This document shows, one piece after another, positions 40,430 to 51,594 of a stretch of DNA of 64,000 nt. The notes below the pieces were generated by a model. It ran no database searches, had not been told where the DNA came from, and saw only the letters and a program-made list of their open reading frames with translations. The translations under genes were made by a program, and so were the position numbers. Source of the stretch: Prosopocoilus inquinatus (Eukaryota > Arthropoda > Insecta > Coleoptera > Lucanidae); contig CM069872.1 in the NCBI GenBank assembly GCA_036172665.1, positions 22,423,001-22,487,000 on the forward strand, given 5' to 3'. How positions within the stretch are numbered: the first letter of the stretch is position 1; each line of letters starts with the position of its first letter.

Positions 40430-42338
40430 TTTCGCTTTGGGGCAACGGTCCATATTAGTGCAGTTATTGGTTTGTCTACCCGCCATTTCTGATGTCTGTA
40501 GTGCCATCCAGTCTATCTCTTTCATCATCCCCTTCACTCCTCCTTCTTCCGCTATCTTGGTCTGGGGAAACCGGCAGGTTCTCTCGTCTTTTTGGTTCCC
40601 TTCTTTCCTCGCTTCTCGCCTTTTTAAGGCTACTTTGAATATGGGGCAAGCTCCACTACCAGCCCTGTGTCCCTCGCAGAGGGGGCACGCCGGCTCGTTT
40701 TTGCATTCCTTCCCTATATGGTCCGCTATTCCGCAATTGTGACAGTCCTTCTCTCTCGTCGGGTTTCTGCATTTTTCTGTTATATGCGAGTGTGCCCAGC
40801 ATCTTCTGCACCTCGGGACCCTTACCCTTACCCAATCACAACCCGCTTCTTTTTAGTAAGCACCTGTGCGTCGCTTTTGGGAAGAACCTCAATGACCACC
40901 TGTGTCCTTCCCGCATTGGTCCTCATTTGGCCGACCTTGACTGAGCCATCAAGCGGCCTACCGATGGCCGTCTAAAGCGCATCCTCTAGTTCCTTTCGGT
41001 CCGTGTTAGAATTCATGCCCCGGATGTGAACGGTTTCCGGCTTCCCGGCCCCATCGATCTTTCTGATGTTACCCGGCTCAACCCTTCTGCTCAGGCTGGT
41101 CTTTAGGCTTTCCAGTGCTGCCTCGTCTTTCTGCATCTAGATCAGCAGCTTCCCCTCCCTGGTACATCTGATTCCCTGCACCGTCTTAGCCGTGGGGTCT
41201 CCCTTTAACGTGTCTTTTACCACATTGAGGGTTTCGGAATACTTCCTCCCCGCGTTATCAATCACCAAGGCGAAAGTCCTCCTTTCCTCTTTTTACCTTT
41301 TTTCTATGTCTCTTTTCCTGGGGCCATCACTGTGGATTGTGATCTTTTTTCCTGTGTCATAGAAAACACATTCCACCAGCTTTCTCCATCCCTCCTCGTC
41401 CAGCGCCCTGTGGTGATACATGGCTATGTGGTCATTATCGCCCGTCTCTTCCTTTAGCATCTTTGGGCTGTCCCAGATGTTTTCAACGGTGCCATCCACC
41501 ACGTGTTTGACAGCCTTTCTTTCTACCCTGTCGTTTCCCTCTTTATTTCTGATCCTTGTCCTCTCTTCCAGGACCTCAAAATTTCGTCTGACTTTGGCCA
41601 GTTCAGGAAATCGGACCTTTCTAGTGGGTTTCCTTCCTCAAGGCTCGTCACCTTGTAGGTTCCTTCGTGCCATTTTTTCGCCGCCACTTCAGCCCATTCT
41701 TCTGCAGTTGTAATACTTGCAGGGTAAATTATCTGGCTACCGCCCTTGTACCAGACCGTTGTATGGGTGGATGCATCCGTCTTCTTTTGGACCGTTCTTC
41801 GGACTGAATGTCTACATCGTGAAGCATCTTCTCGTGTTTCTTGAATTTGTGCTGTTCTAACCACCTATTGATGTCCGGCTAATCAATTCCGCACCCCTCT
41901 TCAGTTTGGTGGCCACTTCCTTTATTTCTGTTTTAGTGTTTCGGTTTGCTTCCATCAGTTTTTCCAGTTCCTTCAGGTGTTCTATTGTTTGTTGCATTTT
42001 CTGCACCTCCAACAGATGTTGACCTCTGCAACTGAAAGCTTGTCCTGTTTAGCTGCCTATATGCTTGCTCAGGTATGGTCTGTTTTTTCCTCCTCTCAGT
42101 TTCAAAGCTTTCCTCATGTTTTCTAATCTCTATTGCTATGCGCGTGCATAGTAACGGGCTCGCCTCATCAGTATCACCAGACAGTCCAGTATTTTTTGGA
42201 CTTCCTTCTTTGTTCTCTTTTAAGTTAGTCTCTTTGTCAGTAGTCACCTTAGGTGTACTCGTGCTAGTTCCAGCCTCCATCTTCTTCCCATCTTCTGCCT
42301 TCTTTTTTGGGGAGGTTGAGTCCTCCATAAAAATCTAA
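40430..42338 (-). pseudogene. R1-like LINE ORF1 (gag-like) with start of ORF2
   Basis: GC-richer than its surroundings. Minus frames in order: MEDSTSPKKKAEDGKKMEAG (42328, Ser/Lys/Glu-rich N-terminus), ASTHTTVWYKGGSQIIYPAS (41780), YHHRALDEEGWRKLVECVFY (41410), then CCHC knuckles CWAHSHITEKC and CHNCGIADHIGKEC (40800-40700) and CPLCEGHRAGSGAC, and finally NCTNMDRCPKAKAEM (40460), the usual first residues of the ORF2 endonuclease. Several frameshifts. RT part absent. Upstream 42340-42570 is a GC-rich 5'UTR-like stretch. Confidence 0.75.
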
Positions 42339-42579
42339 TATCTATACACAAAAATATATATAGATTCTCATCGGCGCTCCCCACCCACCACGGAGCCACA
42401 AATGGGACGGGAAACTTCCTCCGCCAGGGCTACGTCTCCGGGGGTCCTATCCCATGCGGTCTGGGCAAATCATGCCGGGGCCAAAGTGGAGTGTTGGGGC
42501 TTCCTCAGCCACCAGGATCCCCTTTTCCAGTGCTACGGCTACGCCACGCACGCGACTACGTGAATTGAAACAACTGAAA

Positions 42580-43590
42580 GTTTCAAACCTGACATAGGCC
42601 ACTAAATTTTTCGTTTAAAACTTGAAAATTTTATTTATATTCCGAAAGTATTAATATTTATGAATAGTTTTAACATCATAATATTGTCCATAATTTTCTC
42701 TTTTCTTTAATACCATTACCATTTTTGTATCTTAAGACGGCGAGCAGCAATTCACAGAAACATAGTTTTCAATAGAAGTTTGCTATGTTCGGGTTTGAAA
42801 CTTTCCACCCGGTATAATAACAAATAGATCGAAGCTATTGTGAAATTTCTGTAAACGAGATATTGTATTGACTACCTACAAAAATTCACGACGAAATGTA
42901 GACAGTAAATAAATACTTTTTTCAAAGTACCTTAACTATGTTAAAATTGATGGAATTTTAATTGAAAAGATTCACTTACATTTACGCGTTTTAAGACAGT
43001 GCTTAATTAGTTGCTGTTATATTTTTTTCGTAAAAATATAATGAGGTTTTCAAGTTTTGTATTACAAAATACGTTTAGAAATGACATTGTACTTTGCAAA
43101 CGGTCTTCATTCTGATAGTCGACTGGTAAGATGTAAGGTAAGCACAAAACAAATTGTGGCCTTTTATTTCTCAAACATTTAAGATTCTCACGTATTCATT
43201 TGTTTTTATCTGGAATAGATTTGAGAATTTGAGTTTTGGCCAGCTAAAGCAGTCAAATACCCCACTGTGCGACCTGTAAATGGGTGTTCGGTTTCTAGGA
43301 CTTTTGGACTAACATGCACTTCTGTACCACGATCTTTACGATCGAAAGAAGTTGAATTTGAGTGCCTTTATTCTTTCAGACCGTGTTGAATATCCTTCCT
43401 GATCGGACATTAGTACATTGTTAAAAAAATCTCCGGACACTCCGCTAGGAAAATATTAGCTCTTCACAGTTAACTTCAACTCCGAAAGTTCCAAGTTGTG
43501 CCGACTACATACTCGTACACAATAGAGGAGCTCACACATTCAAAATAAGACCAACACAAAATTATAGATAGTATTTTTAATATACAGGAT
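42580..43590. other. No gene seen
   Basis: AT-rich DNA; nothing recognised. Confidence 0.4.
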
Positions 43591-44100
43591 GTAACAAAAA
43601 TACAGGCCGCTACTTCAAGGACTTATTCTTCAGATAAAAATAAAGAAAAAAGTTCAGGAAGCTGCAATAACAGTTAACTCTCTTATTTGAATTTTTATGA
43701 AGTAACTTATATCGGAAAAGGACCTATCTTGCCCAATTTTATGGCAATATCGGGACAACAAATGACTGTCAGGTTTTTGATATTTTCAATTATTTATAAC
43801 TTTTTTTTTAATAAAACAATTTTTTATCATCGTATCGCGTTCAGAACGTCATATTAATTATGTCTCTAAAATATTTTCTTCCGAAACCTTTGATGAATTT
43901 GAAATTTTTCTATTATTTCGCAAATAAATCTTGAAGTTAAAGGAAAATGCCTACAACTTTTTATTTGAAACTTTACGAGGTAACTTAGGAAAGTTTTAAG
44001 ACCTTTTTTGCTAGATTTGGTGGCAGTATCGGAGAAACAAATGACCATTTGCTTTTCGAGATTTTCATTTGCTTTTGTATTTTCTTACGGAATATCAGCT
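43590..44100 (+). repeat. Diverged tandem duplication (~270 bp unit) after ACAGGATGTAACAAAAATAC
   Basis: Segments at about 43680-43830 and 43950-44120 share ordered pieces such as GTAACTTA, TGGCA(A/G)TATCGG, ACAAATGAC and TTTTTATCAT. May be one mariner-type terminal region duplicated. Confidence 0.45.
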
Positions 44101-44202
44101 TTTTATCATTACATATTTTCCAGCTATCAATACAGTTTCCCGCAAACACTTTGTATATATATTTAAATGATTTTTTTTTCTAGATTTACTTTAATATTTA
44201 AA

Positions 44203-44241
<39 letters not shown>
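44203..44241 (+). repeat. (AAT)n microsatellite
   Basis: About twelve uninterrupted AAT units. Confidence 0.95.
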
Positions 44242-44243
<2 letters not shown>

Positions 44244-44516
44244 TATTTCCCAACAGACAGTACAAGTCTATAATGGACATTAGTTTAAGGGCGTAGAAGG
44301 CGCACACTGAGCTAATATACCAAATAAGAGAAAAAAATAAAATAAATATTACAAAAATAGTATCAGCAATAACAAGAAGTAGAGATACTTTGCGGCAACA
44401 GTAAAAATAACACTATTAATTACCGCAAACAATAACTCTAAATTTAAGCTAGTTAATTCTAAGTTTAACTGAAAGATAAAGACAATATCAAAGATGAAAG
44501 GAGCAGTGTCGTTAAG

Positions 44517-45400
44517 TTAGACATTAAATTTTGCCAGGATTTTCCTTTTTATTGGAGCACATTTAAACTTTATATGAAATATATCAAAAACAGGATCTGA
44601 GCAAATGTCATTATAAAGTCTGAAACAAGTGATCAGAGGAGAGTGTAAATGATGGAAAGTGTTTGGAATATCATAATAAAAGGTAACAGGACATCTGCTT
44701 GCGATTCGAGGCACAATTAACTTTATATCACTTAGTAATGAAGGGCAAGAAATTTCCCCATGCAAAAGATTTTGTAAAAATGTTAAACAGTTAAAATTTC
44801 TTCTGGATATTAAAGAATTTTCATTAACTGCGGATAGCAGAATCATCTGATTTTGATGCCAAGGCGGGAAACAATTATATAATTTGTAGTACAAATATTT
44901 TGCAAATTTTCTTAGTACATTTTCAAGAAGGTTGATATAAACTAAGTTGTGAGGTTTCCAGATAACGCTACAGTATTCAAGCCTAGATCTAACAAGAGCA
45001 TAGAAAAGTGACTTAATAGCTAATATATTTGTGAAATCTTTCGTATTTCTAATAATAAAGCCTAATAATTTTAAGGATAAATTTGTAATATGCAAAATAT
45101 GAGGTACAGAATCCATAATTACCCCTAAATCGGAAATCTCTTCACACGTAGTCAACAGAGTGCCATTTAAGTTGTAAAAATAGTTAATAGTATCGTTCTT
45201 TCTAGTAAAGGACATTTTTTTACATTTACTGACATTAATATCCAGTTTGTTATGAATACACCACGTACGTAACATTTCAATACTATCCTGCAACTCAATA
45301 CAGTCTGATTGAGAAATAATAACATTTGCGATTTTAAGATCATCAGCGTAAATAAAGGTGTTACATTTTATGTTAGAAGTTACATCATTGTAGAATATGA
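44517..45400 (-). pseudogene. Non-LTR retrotransposon RT, 5'-truncated, catalytic YADD retained
   Basis: The minus frame is open from about 45400 to 44517 without an ATG start. TFIYADDLKIANVIISQS at 45350-45300 is the catalytic box. It is followed by thumb features DINVSKCKKMSFTRKN, SRLEYCSVIWKPHN and the C-terminal domain ending FKCAPIKRKILAKFNV. This is the 3' half of a jockey-superfamily ORF2; the upstream side is cut by the dispersed repeat at 45405. No stop breaks the remaining ~290 codons, so this copy is younger than the LINE pieces at 1.7 and 27 kb. Confidence 0.85.
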
Positions 45401-45404
45401 CGAA

Positions 45405-45545
45405 AAATGTTTAAGCAGCGACATCGTACCATCGCTTTTTGACCTGATGAGCCCCAAACAGGACCGAAACAGCTGTACAGAGGCTACTCGAGGGATTCAC
45501 TGCAATCAAAAACGATTTGCAACAATTTTTTTAAAAATATTTTAT
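45405..45545 (+). repeat. Dispersed repeat (related copy at 36890-37110)
   Basis: AGCGACATCGTACCATCGCT and GCCCCAAACAGGACCGAAAC...TTCACTGCAATCAAAAACGA match the other copy; the junction coincides with the truncation point of the adjoining LINE. Confidence 0.6.
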
Positions 45546-45576
45546 TAGAATTAAATATTTAATTTTCAATTTCATA

Positions 45577-45772
45577 TGGTGCGATTGTCACCATGTTAGT
45601 TAAATATTTAAGCTCTGTAAGATTAACTGATACACTCGTTTATTTCACTTTCACTTTTAATACAAGTAAAAGTGAGTCTAAAGCTCGAAAAGAATAATTA
45701 GGACGAACGTATGTGAATAAACGAGTGTATCGTTTTTACTTACAGAGCTTAAATTTGACCACAATCGCACCA
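45577..45772. mobile_element. MITE, 196 bp
   Basis: Ends TGGTGCGATTGT / ACAATCGCACCA, flanked by ATA on both sides. A second inner pair AAGCTCTGTAAG...GATACACTCGTTTATT / AATAAACGAGTGTATC...CTTACAGAGCTT makes it almost fully palindromic. Confidence 0.8.
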
Positions 45773-45779
45773 ATAATTT

Positions 45780-46298
45780 TAATAATTTAACTATAATGTA
45801 GAAACAGCTGATTTTTTGAATATACGTTTATTTGAACTTTTTATTCATTTTGATTAGAATAATGCCTCAGAAGTAGTAGCAGCTACTTCGATGATATATC
45901 CTACAGATTATAGTGAAGGAAAAAAACATGTATACAGGGTGTTCGCGGTAAACCGTATTATAGCTAGAAAGTACTTTTAGATACGTACTAAATTAGATAT
46001 CCTGAACGCGTTGCTAATTTTCCGTTAAAAAAAATTAAAAAAATTGAAATTCTCGAAAACCTTTGCTCTAAGTTTAAAACGTAGGTTATAAGCTAGAATT
46101 TTGTTATCTGATCATTGGAATCTTTCTCTGTGAGAATTAACATAGGTAACACAATATAGTATGTATGTATACATCTACATAAAATATATCCTTTATCTTT
46201 CTCTAAATGAGACATAGCTGTTTCACTAAAGTACAGAAAAAAAGAAAATAAAAATCACTGGCAAGGTAACACTGAAGATTCACAACACAAACGTACGC
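45780..46298. other. No gene seen
   Basis: Contains TACAGGGTGTTCGCGGTAAA at 45935, which resembles a mariner-type terminus, but no partner end was found. Confidence 0.4.
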
Positions 46299-46847
46299 TT
46301 AAGGCTCTTTGCTACCAGTATACGGCTATATGGCGAAATATCATTCAGGAAATGACGTTTTTCTCCGGCATTTTTATGTTTGAAAAGACAATCGATATTT
46401 TTATGGGAGTATAGCATCCATCTACACGGTTAGACGGACTTCGATTTTTTAAAAAAGCTTTATTTTTTTCGGAATTAATTAAAACACTGATTTCATAAAA
46501 TGACGGATTTCATGGCTAAAAACTATTCAAAATTTATCAGTATCATTATCAATTTGTAAGGCATAAAAATATCTACGGTTAAGTCGTCTTGGATTTTTGA
46601 ATAATGTTCTGGTTTTTGTGATATTGTAAAAAAATAAAATTAAAATTAGGCAATCAACTTTGCAAACGCACACAAAAATTTAGCTACTTACATTTGATTT
46701 ACGACCACTCCTGACCCTCACAGCAGGGCGCTAATCTTCGGCGATCCAGATGTATTTAGCTACATCGGTTCAAAATAATTTTGAAATCGTACACTTCGCG
46801 GTAACAAAATATATTCGCTCTAGTTGAGGAATTCTTATATTGATTTT

Positions 46848-49800
46848 TCAGCTTTTCGTGACAACAGTTTTAAAAAACGACGTTCTCAGTAAATTTCGTT
46901 TCTTTCTCGAGTCAACAATTTCAGGAAGCAGAGCTTTTAAATAGAAATTTTCCAAATTTTTTTCCATTTTCTCTGCCCAAAATGAATCGCTTTTCTTAAC
47001 TTTACAATATTTTATATCTAATTCTGTATATACAATGAAGTAACAAGTATCTCGGTTGGTAATGTGGAGCTGTCCTTGAATCTGGTACATGTAGTTATGT
47101 GTAGGAATTACACTGATAATTCCATTTTTATCTAATTTACAGTATGGTATCAGTTTATTTTTAATTGCGGCTTCAATTGTTGCGTCACGGGCTGAGTAAG
47201 GGCATTTTACCTCGATAATGGCCTCATTTCCTATTAATCCATCGGGAGATGCTGCTAGATATTTTGTTTGTTTGTCTATAAATAATCCACATTTTTGTAC
47301 GGTTAATCCTGTTTGACTTTCAAATAAAGTTGTTAATGATTAAGTTAGTTTTATGTTTTGCATATGGAATAATTTTCTTTTATAATTATTACATTCATGT
47401 ATTTTGTAAGTTTAAGGATAGATTAATTAATAGCATTTTACAGGACTCATTTATTCTATTCTTGGTAGGCAGGCGCTGCCTCGTCATTCGTAATCATGTT
47501 CCCAAATTCGTTGAACCTTTTATTTTAGTCACCTGCAAGAAGTTTTACTTAGTAAAGGCCACACTTAGAATCGTGACCGAGCCCGTCTAACCCTCTGTTC
47601 CTCGATAGGATTTTTTAAATCATTTACTGTGAATTTTGGTCTTATAATTTGTATAGTCAAGCCTTCTAATAATTCTACAGCCAATAGTGTTCTTTCTCCC
47701 CCTTATTTGTATAACTTGAAATATGTCTTTAAAAACCAGATGTTTTTACAATTTTAGCAGAGTAAAAGAATTACTTGAACCTCTCGGCATTGAAGGCGCA
47801 CTCCAATCAAGTCATAATTTGCATTAAGTTTCAAACTATCGCGAGTAGTTTAACTTCAATATTTCGCAATCGTGTTGTTTTCTTGTCATAACTGTGTACA
47901 TACATTTGTAAATAAAGGTTATAAGTTAATCGAACAAGTGTTTCGTTTTCGGGAGCTATTGTAAAACAATTAGTGCTCTTTTGGGTTCACTTCAACGGAC
48001 CACGAGATCCTGGGTACCCAAAGGTGCCGCTAAACAAAAGTTATTGCTTTATTTTCATTTTCCATACCGTACGCTAATGATTTTGGCAAATTTGTCAAGG
48101 TATGTAATTTTGAATACAAAATGTCCTTAACGGTATTAGCAGTAGACGTGGTCAACTTCATTTTACAAATTTTCCCAAAATAGCTTGCTGTTAATCTGCA
48201 AGTTCGCTCCTTATGCCATTCAGGGTTACTGTTTTGGCCAACGGTAAGCTTTTCAATTTCGACTGGATCGACTGCACCCAAGTAATCTAGGAACTTTTGT
48301 TTGGCATCTTCATATTCGATAATGGACATGTCCGGTAAATTTATTTCATTTGTGATGTTATCACCGTAATCTGAATCCGCGCTCTCATATCTAAATTTTC
48401 TTTTAACTCCACCTTTCTTTCCGATGATTTTGACTAGCTTGTCCGAAAATTTCTTAGTATAAATTCCTACACTATTATCGCTCAAATTTAATATTGACTT
48501 CAAAACAAACAATCCCTTAGTATTATAACTTATAATAGCCCCATAACACCTACCTTCATAGGAACCTTTTAATGAAAAATTGATTCGTTTTCCACCAACA
48601 AATTTGTTTATAACAGAGTTAAAAGATTCTGCTACATTTGTATCAACATCTAGTAACAAACTTGAAGATAAATTAGCCACACGATGAAGACAGCGGGAAA
48701 ATGGTTCATATAATGCCGAAGCATTTAAAAATTCATTATAAGCGATGTTGTTACTTTGTCCGCTTTGCTTGCAAAAATATGTAGCACAGTTTAGATGATC
48801 TCCGAAAATATGCTTTGGTCCATTTAATATATCATTTTTCAAGTTCTCAATTTTTTCCGTCATGCAAGAGTTTTCAGTTTTGCGAAATTTAATAGCACTA
48901 ACTATTGCTGTTCTAAATTTTAAAATATTATTCCGCAAAAAATTTTTAATATTATAATCAACTCTTGGTGTTTTTGCAATTTCGCGAATTTTATTGCAGA
49001 AATTCCGTAAGACGTGATTTCGAAACTCAACTTTTTGAAGAAAGCAATGTGGTCCGTAAGGTTTTGAATAACAAATTCTTCGGTAAACACTACTGTCTCC
49101 ATCTCCTATCATTCTAACGTATTTCAAATTATGTGTCTCCACTGACTTCTTAAAACCATCTAAGATAATAGCTGCTTCCATAGATGTTGAAGTATGGTTC
49201 CAGTTTTTAAAACATTTGTGGCTTGGAACTTTCTTCTTAGATTTCTCATACATAGAGCACAGTTTACAATATTTATTTTTCACTGCTGCATATAAAACTC
49301 TTCTTGTTTTAGCGCCAATAATACAAGCAACACCGGATAATGCATTATAATTTGTTTTGTACGATCTTTTACTCCACGCACCATCAACGATTACAGATAT
49401 CATCCCTGAACCATCATCGTCTACCTCACCGGATTCAACTGCTAATTTATATTCTTCTTTACCAGCTTCTATCATTTCCTCTTCTGCTACATTTTTAACT
49501 GAATTCAAAACCCTGTTTTCCGAAGTAGAATAGGTTTTTGGATTAATTGAGGGAATATTTAATGCCCCACATAATTCCTAAAACTGTGAACATCCTATAC
49601 CCACTGCAATTATCCCACAAACTGCTGCATCATTTATATTACAAGAAAAATCACTGGATTCAGTACTAAATGAACCTTTCAATTTACATATTTTGCATTC
49701 ATAACTAAATACGCTCCTCAAGCCATATTTAGTTTCGTTAAATATGTCAATATCATAGAAACAACAACCAAAACCTTCGTGTTTTATTGCTTTTAAAACT

Positions 49801-50075
49801 TTAAATAAATGTCCAATGTCAACAATTCTGCGTCCTGTTATTTCATATTTGGTTATTTTTTTATCGTTGACTTGAGGTTCTATCAAAAGTACGTCATCAT
49901 CAAATTTATTTATATCTGCACCAGATTCTGTATTTAACGAAACAATTGACTCGCAATTAGTATTTACAAAAGTTTTTTCAGAGTCTTTCCTTTTTTTTAA
50001 GATCTTTTTAAATGCCTGTCGTTTACTTTTCCGTTTTGTTGATAGCCGAAGATGAGTTTTAGTTTCATGCCCCAT
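46848..50075 (-). pseudogene. Mutator-like domain + YqaJ exonuclease protein, interrupted
   Basis: Starts at MGHETKTHLRLSTKRKSKRQ (50075); CYECKIC-type Cys motif (FSYECKICKLKGSF) and CGIIAVGIGCSQF precede an in-frame stop at 49578. The frame resumes (ELCGALNIPS...) to 48030 with ISVIVDGAWSKRSYKTNYNA, CKLC, YVRMIGDGDSSVYRRI (two catalytic-type Asp) and VAESFNSVINKF, typical of the Mutator-like domain of insect YqaJ proteins. EWHKERTCRLTASYFGKICK begins the YqaJ (lambda-exonuclease-type) domain; after the solo LTR it continues with YLAASPDGLIGNEAIIEVKC (PDG...EVKCP catalytic core), YMYQIQGQLHITNR to the stop at 46848. Defects: one stop and the LTR insertion; otherwise well preserved. Confidence 0.8.
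47331..48036. mobile_element. Solo LTR, 706 bp, 5-bp target duplication AAAGT
   Basis: Begins TGTTAATGATTAAG and ends GCCGCTAAACA (TG...CA), with AAAGT at 47326-47330 and 48037-48041. AATAAAGG near 47910 is a possible polyadenylation signal if read on the plus strand. It splits the YqaJ domain exactly; removing it and one AAAGT rejoins the two coding parts. No internal retroelement genes, so it arose by LTR-LTR recombination. Confidence 0.9.
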
Positions 50076-50689
50076 TGTTGACAGTATCGGAGCAAACAGC
50101 AAGGCAAATTTCTTAATTAGGCTATTAAAGACATAAAAAATAAATTAATTCATATTAATTTAAAAAATAAATATACGTACCAATATTTAAACAAAGAAGA
50201 TGAACAAAATAATTAATGTATTACAAATACAAACTAAGGCACAAGTAGATAATAACACTAGAGAAGAAACTGATGTCACAAGATGTGCAAGTGTATACGT
50301 ACGTATGTACACTGAGAATGACAACTTTTTGATGAACATTCAGGTATTCAGGCAAAGTTTCTAAGAAACTCTAAATGACTATCCTGTTAATTGGTTTCCA
50401 ATAATCTATAATAATCTACGACTAAAATTATATATTATAAAACTAAACTAGTTTAGCAGCGGTCTAAACTGTAGATATTCGCAAAAACCTACACTATTTC
50501 AAAAATCAGGAGGCACGAGCATTGAGCAAATAGGTACGAATTAGTATACGACCATTGTAATTTTTATTGCTTTAGCGACCGACCGTTTCATAGCGGGTGG
50601 GTAGAACAATGTTCGGTGACAGATTGTATTGTGTGCTGCATACTTAGAAATCCGAAAAAAAATTGGTAGGTACCAAAGAGCCTTAAGGG

Positions 50690-51586
50690 TTAATACATGA
50701 GATTTGCTGGACAGCATCGAACAAACCAGGTCGACTCAAAGTATGTGGTAAAATATCTTGAATTATTTCAGACGACTTGGGTCGCCCTGCAACTTTCCAC
50801 AAGGTATTACATTTCTTTGATGCTGCAGCATGTATATTTGACAATGGAGTATTGTTTTCATTAAAACTTTATTGGCGTCTGTGGTTGCACATAAGTTCTA
50901 GGTATGCGCACAGCAACGCAAATATGCAGGCAGCGAATAAATTTCGAAGTCATCAATGTACTCAGTAGAAACAGATTGATTTTCACCTTCGCATTCGGAA
51001 GAAAGTAAGTTGAATACATTTTCTTCACTTTCTATAATTTCTGTTTCAATCCGTTCTATATTGATTGATTGTACGCCAAATATTTTAAAAGCTTTCACAA
51101 AGTTGCTGCCATTGTCACTTACTGTTGCCGCTATTTTACTTGCGGTTCAGTTGAAATCGGTGTTAATTTCTTGAATTGCTTCGGCTAAACGATCGTGACT
51201 GTGGGTGCCCTTAAACCTCTGGCAAGTTAATGCCACAGACTCTCTGCGTAAATCATTTGTAATCCAGTGCGCTGTAATCCCAATGAAACTCTTTTTCTTA
51301 CCGGACCAGATATCAATTACTGTACATACGTAGTCAATATTTTGTAGTTTACTTTTTATTTCAGATATTTGGCTCTCGTAATAATCTTCTATTCGACGTC
51401 CTAAAGTTCGTCGGCTTATTAGCAGGAGGCTCATGTTTGAAATTTCTAAATCTGAGAATATCGTCCAGAAGTATGGAACCTCCACAGTTCTTAATGGTAT
51501 CATGGAGTGAATGAAGAATTTAACTATGTTTTGATGAAACTGTTCTTGTTTTAGTGTTCTCTGCTTTGCCTTTACAATCTTATCAC
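50690..51586 (-). pseudogene. Older hAT (BED-type) transposase, host of the younger hAT insertion
   Basis: Minus codons read KLSDKIVKAKQRTLKQEQFH, CTVIDIWSGKKKSFIGITAH (first catalytic Asp), ESVALTCQRFKGTHSHDRLA, then after a TGA stop near 51147 TVSDNGSNFVKAFKIFGV (second Asp), LPAYLRCCAHTLNLIATTDA, and in another frame ASKKCNTLWKVAGRPKSSEI. This is the central hAT core. The stop, a frameshift near 50870 and loss of the C-terminal dimerisation region mark it dead. Its more upstream coding part seems to lie beyond the younger element, at 53721-53830 (KKKKMEQETNTAKLARKM). Confidence 0.75.
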
Positions 51587-51594
51587 TAAGCTTA

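Larger units (their letters stand above)
46303..50682. mobile_element. TTAA-flanked DNA transposon (Kolobok-like candidate), 4,380 bp
   Basis: Inverted ends GGCTCTTTGCTACC / GGTACCAAAGAGCC are flanked by TTAA at 46299-46302 and 50683-50686. Inside, one long minus-strand gene couples a Mutator-like transposase domain with a YqaJ nuclease. TTAA duplications and GG termini are reported for the Kolobok superfamily; piggyBac shares TTAA but has an unrelated transposase. The copy contains a 706-bp solo LTR, so the unit was about 3.7 kb. Superfamily name is inference. Confidence 0.65.

Noticed and set aside
40437..40975. Plus-strand open frames in the GC-rich region
   Set aside because: They are antisense shadows of the LINE ORF1, whose CCHC knuckles are clear on the minus strand.
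45935..46000. TACAGGGTGTTCGCGGTAAA as the left end of a complete mariner
   Set aside because: No inverted partner end or transposase in the expected distance.
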